Source: Lachnospiraceae bacterium
Lineage (GTDB): Bacteria; Bacillota; Clostridia; Lachnospirales; Lachnospiraceae
Length of the DNA: 51,719 nucleotides
NCBI GenBank assembly: GCA_017626325.1
Contig: JAGAIZ010000065.1
Location: 1 to 51,719 of the forward strand
Direction of reading: 5' to 3'
The translations under genes and the position numbers were made by a program. This document shows, in pieces, positions 50,995 to 51,719 of the stretch. Position 1 is the first letter of the stretch; each line of letters opens with the position of its first letter. The notes below the pieces were generated by a model that was not told where the DNA came from, searched no databases, and worked only from the letters and a program-made list of their open reading frames with translations.

Positions 50995-51719
50995 TTCGTT
51001 TTTCTATACGCTCAGACAGGGCTTCCGCAACCTTTTCAGAAATAAATGGTTTACGCTGGCGTCGATTGCGACGATCAGCGCCTGTTTGTTCTTGTTTGGC
51101 CTGTTTTATGCGATTGTGACGAATTTCCAGCATATTGTTAAGACGGCGGAGGAAGGCGTATCGGTCACAGTGTTCTTTGATGAAGGGCTTGATGACCTGA
51201 AGATACAGCAGATAGGCGACCAGATTAATAAACGCCCGGAAGTGTCCGCTATACATTTCGTGTCTGCGGAGGAGGCATGGGAGACCTTCAAGACAGAATA
51301 TCTCGGCGAATATGCCGACGGCTTCACAGAGAACCCGCTGGAAGATTCCGCTAATTACGAGATATACTTAAACGACGTATCTATGCAGCCGGCGCTGGTA
51401 ACCTATCTGGAATCGCTGGACGGCGTGCGTCTGGTTAATCGTTCTGATATTGCCGCTACCACGCTGACGGGTGTGAATGCCCTGATCGCATACGTATCCG
51501 TGGGAATCATCGCGATTCTGTTTGCGGTATCCGTGTTTCTGATCAGTAATACCGTAACGATAGGTATCTCCGTGCGTAAGGAGGAGATCAATATTATGAA
51601 GTATATCGGTGCGACGGACTTCTTCGTCAGATCTCCCTTCGTGATCGAGGGTATGCTGATCGGTTTAATCGGTGCGGCGATACCGATGGGGATTATTTAT
51701 GTGCTGTATAATATGGTAC
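50984..51719 (+). CDS. ftsX: Cell division protein FtsX (partial, runs off the window)
   Basis: Membrane partner of FtsE. The first 245 residues are present: a cytoplasmic start MRISSFFYTLRQGFRNLFRN, the first membrane helix (about 25-46), a large extracytoplasmic domain (about 50-165) with VTVFFDEGLDD and the FVSAEEAWETFK segment, and helices 2 and 3 with the conserved cytoplasmic loop ISVRKEEINIMKYIGAT between them. The end of the gene is beyond 51719. SD GGAGG is eight bases before the ATG, which overlaps the ftsE stop region. Confidence 0.93.
   Translation, partial: MRISSFFYTLRQGFRNLFRNKWFTLASIATISACLFLFGLFYAIVTNFQHIVKTAEEGVSVTVFFDEGLDDLKIQQIGDQINKRPEVSAIHFVSAEEAWETFKTEYLGEYADGFTENPLEDSANYEIYLNDVSMQPALVTYLESLDGVRLVNRSDIAATTLTGVNALIAYVSVGIIAILFAVSVFLISNTVTIGISVRKEEINIMKYIGATDFFVRSPFVIEGMLIGLIGAAIPMGIIYVLYNMV

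Overview
The window (51.7 kb) reads as chromosomal DNA from a Gram-positive anaerobe of the Clostridia, most likely family Lachnospiraceae. The signs are an hrcA-grpE-dnaK-dnaJ operon with a CIRCE operator, a type III glutamine synthetase, [FeFe]-hydrogenase maturases, the ireB-ruvX-DUF1292 block, RNase J, a YjfB-type small protein, purine-rich Shine-Dalgarno (SD) sequences and a DUF6465-like Lys/Ala-rich protein. Species cannot be fixed from the sequence. No rRNA, CRISPR array, insertion sequence or prophage was seen. About 41 protein genes and one tRNA are supported.

Layout: 0.2-6.2 kb holds metabolic and envelope genes (GH36 alpha-galactosidase, aminotransferase, patatin, uppP, DUF6465-like protein). 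6.3-11.4 kb is the class I heat-shock operon behind a perfect CIRCE. 11.4-23.8 kb is an accessory exoprotein region: a 2454-residue secreted GH53 endo-galactanase and a two-gene unit encoding a membrane-anchored free-standing protease pro-domain plus a 1342-residue secreted subtilisin-like protease. 24-30.6 kb carries a YerB-like lipoprotein, prmA, vanZ-like, rsmE, a cysteine desulfurase and thiI. 30.6-38.4 kb carries an HPr-like protein (minus strand), mtaB, ireB, ruvX, DUF1292, RNase J, ylbF-like, a shortened MltG-like protein, trmR and trhP. 38.5-41.2 kb holds glnN behind an attenuator-like leader, and tRNA-Gln(CTG). 41.3-45.8 kb is the hydrogenase maturation operon (TM1266-like, hydE, hydG, hydF) behind a long leader. 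45.9-51.7 kb has an acyl-ACP thioesterase, cvfB, a CPBP protease, yjfB-like (minus), a CdaR/PucR regulator, ftsE and the start of ftsX.

The most unusual region is 11.4-23.8 kb. It contains the only two G9 tracts found by reading the window, each in a position that could act as a phase switch. One lies in the GH53 coding sequence just after the signal peptide, where gain or loss of one G gives a stop codon almost at once. The other lies between the -35 and -10 boxes of the promoter for the pro-domain/protease unit, where length change would alter spacer length from 18 bp. The small gene in that unit encodes a membrane-anchored protein that resembles the protease's own pro-domain. I infer a contingency locus controlling extracellular galactan degradation and proteolysis, with a tethered inhibitor or folding chaperone for the protease. 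This is inference from sequence; no population data are available here.

Secondary points are a nine-copy hexapeptide repeat inside MtaB, an HPr-like protein with Asp in place of the phosphorylated His, an MltG-like protein without its catalytic domain, a two-hairpin/terminator leader before glnN, and a 34-bp palindrome just downstream of the GH53 promoter.
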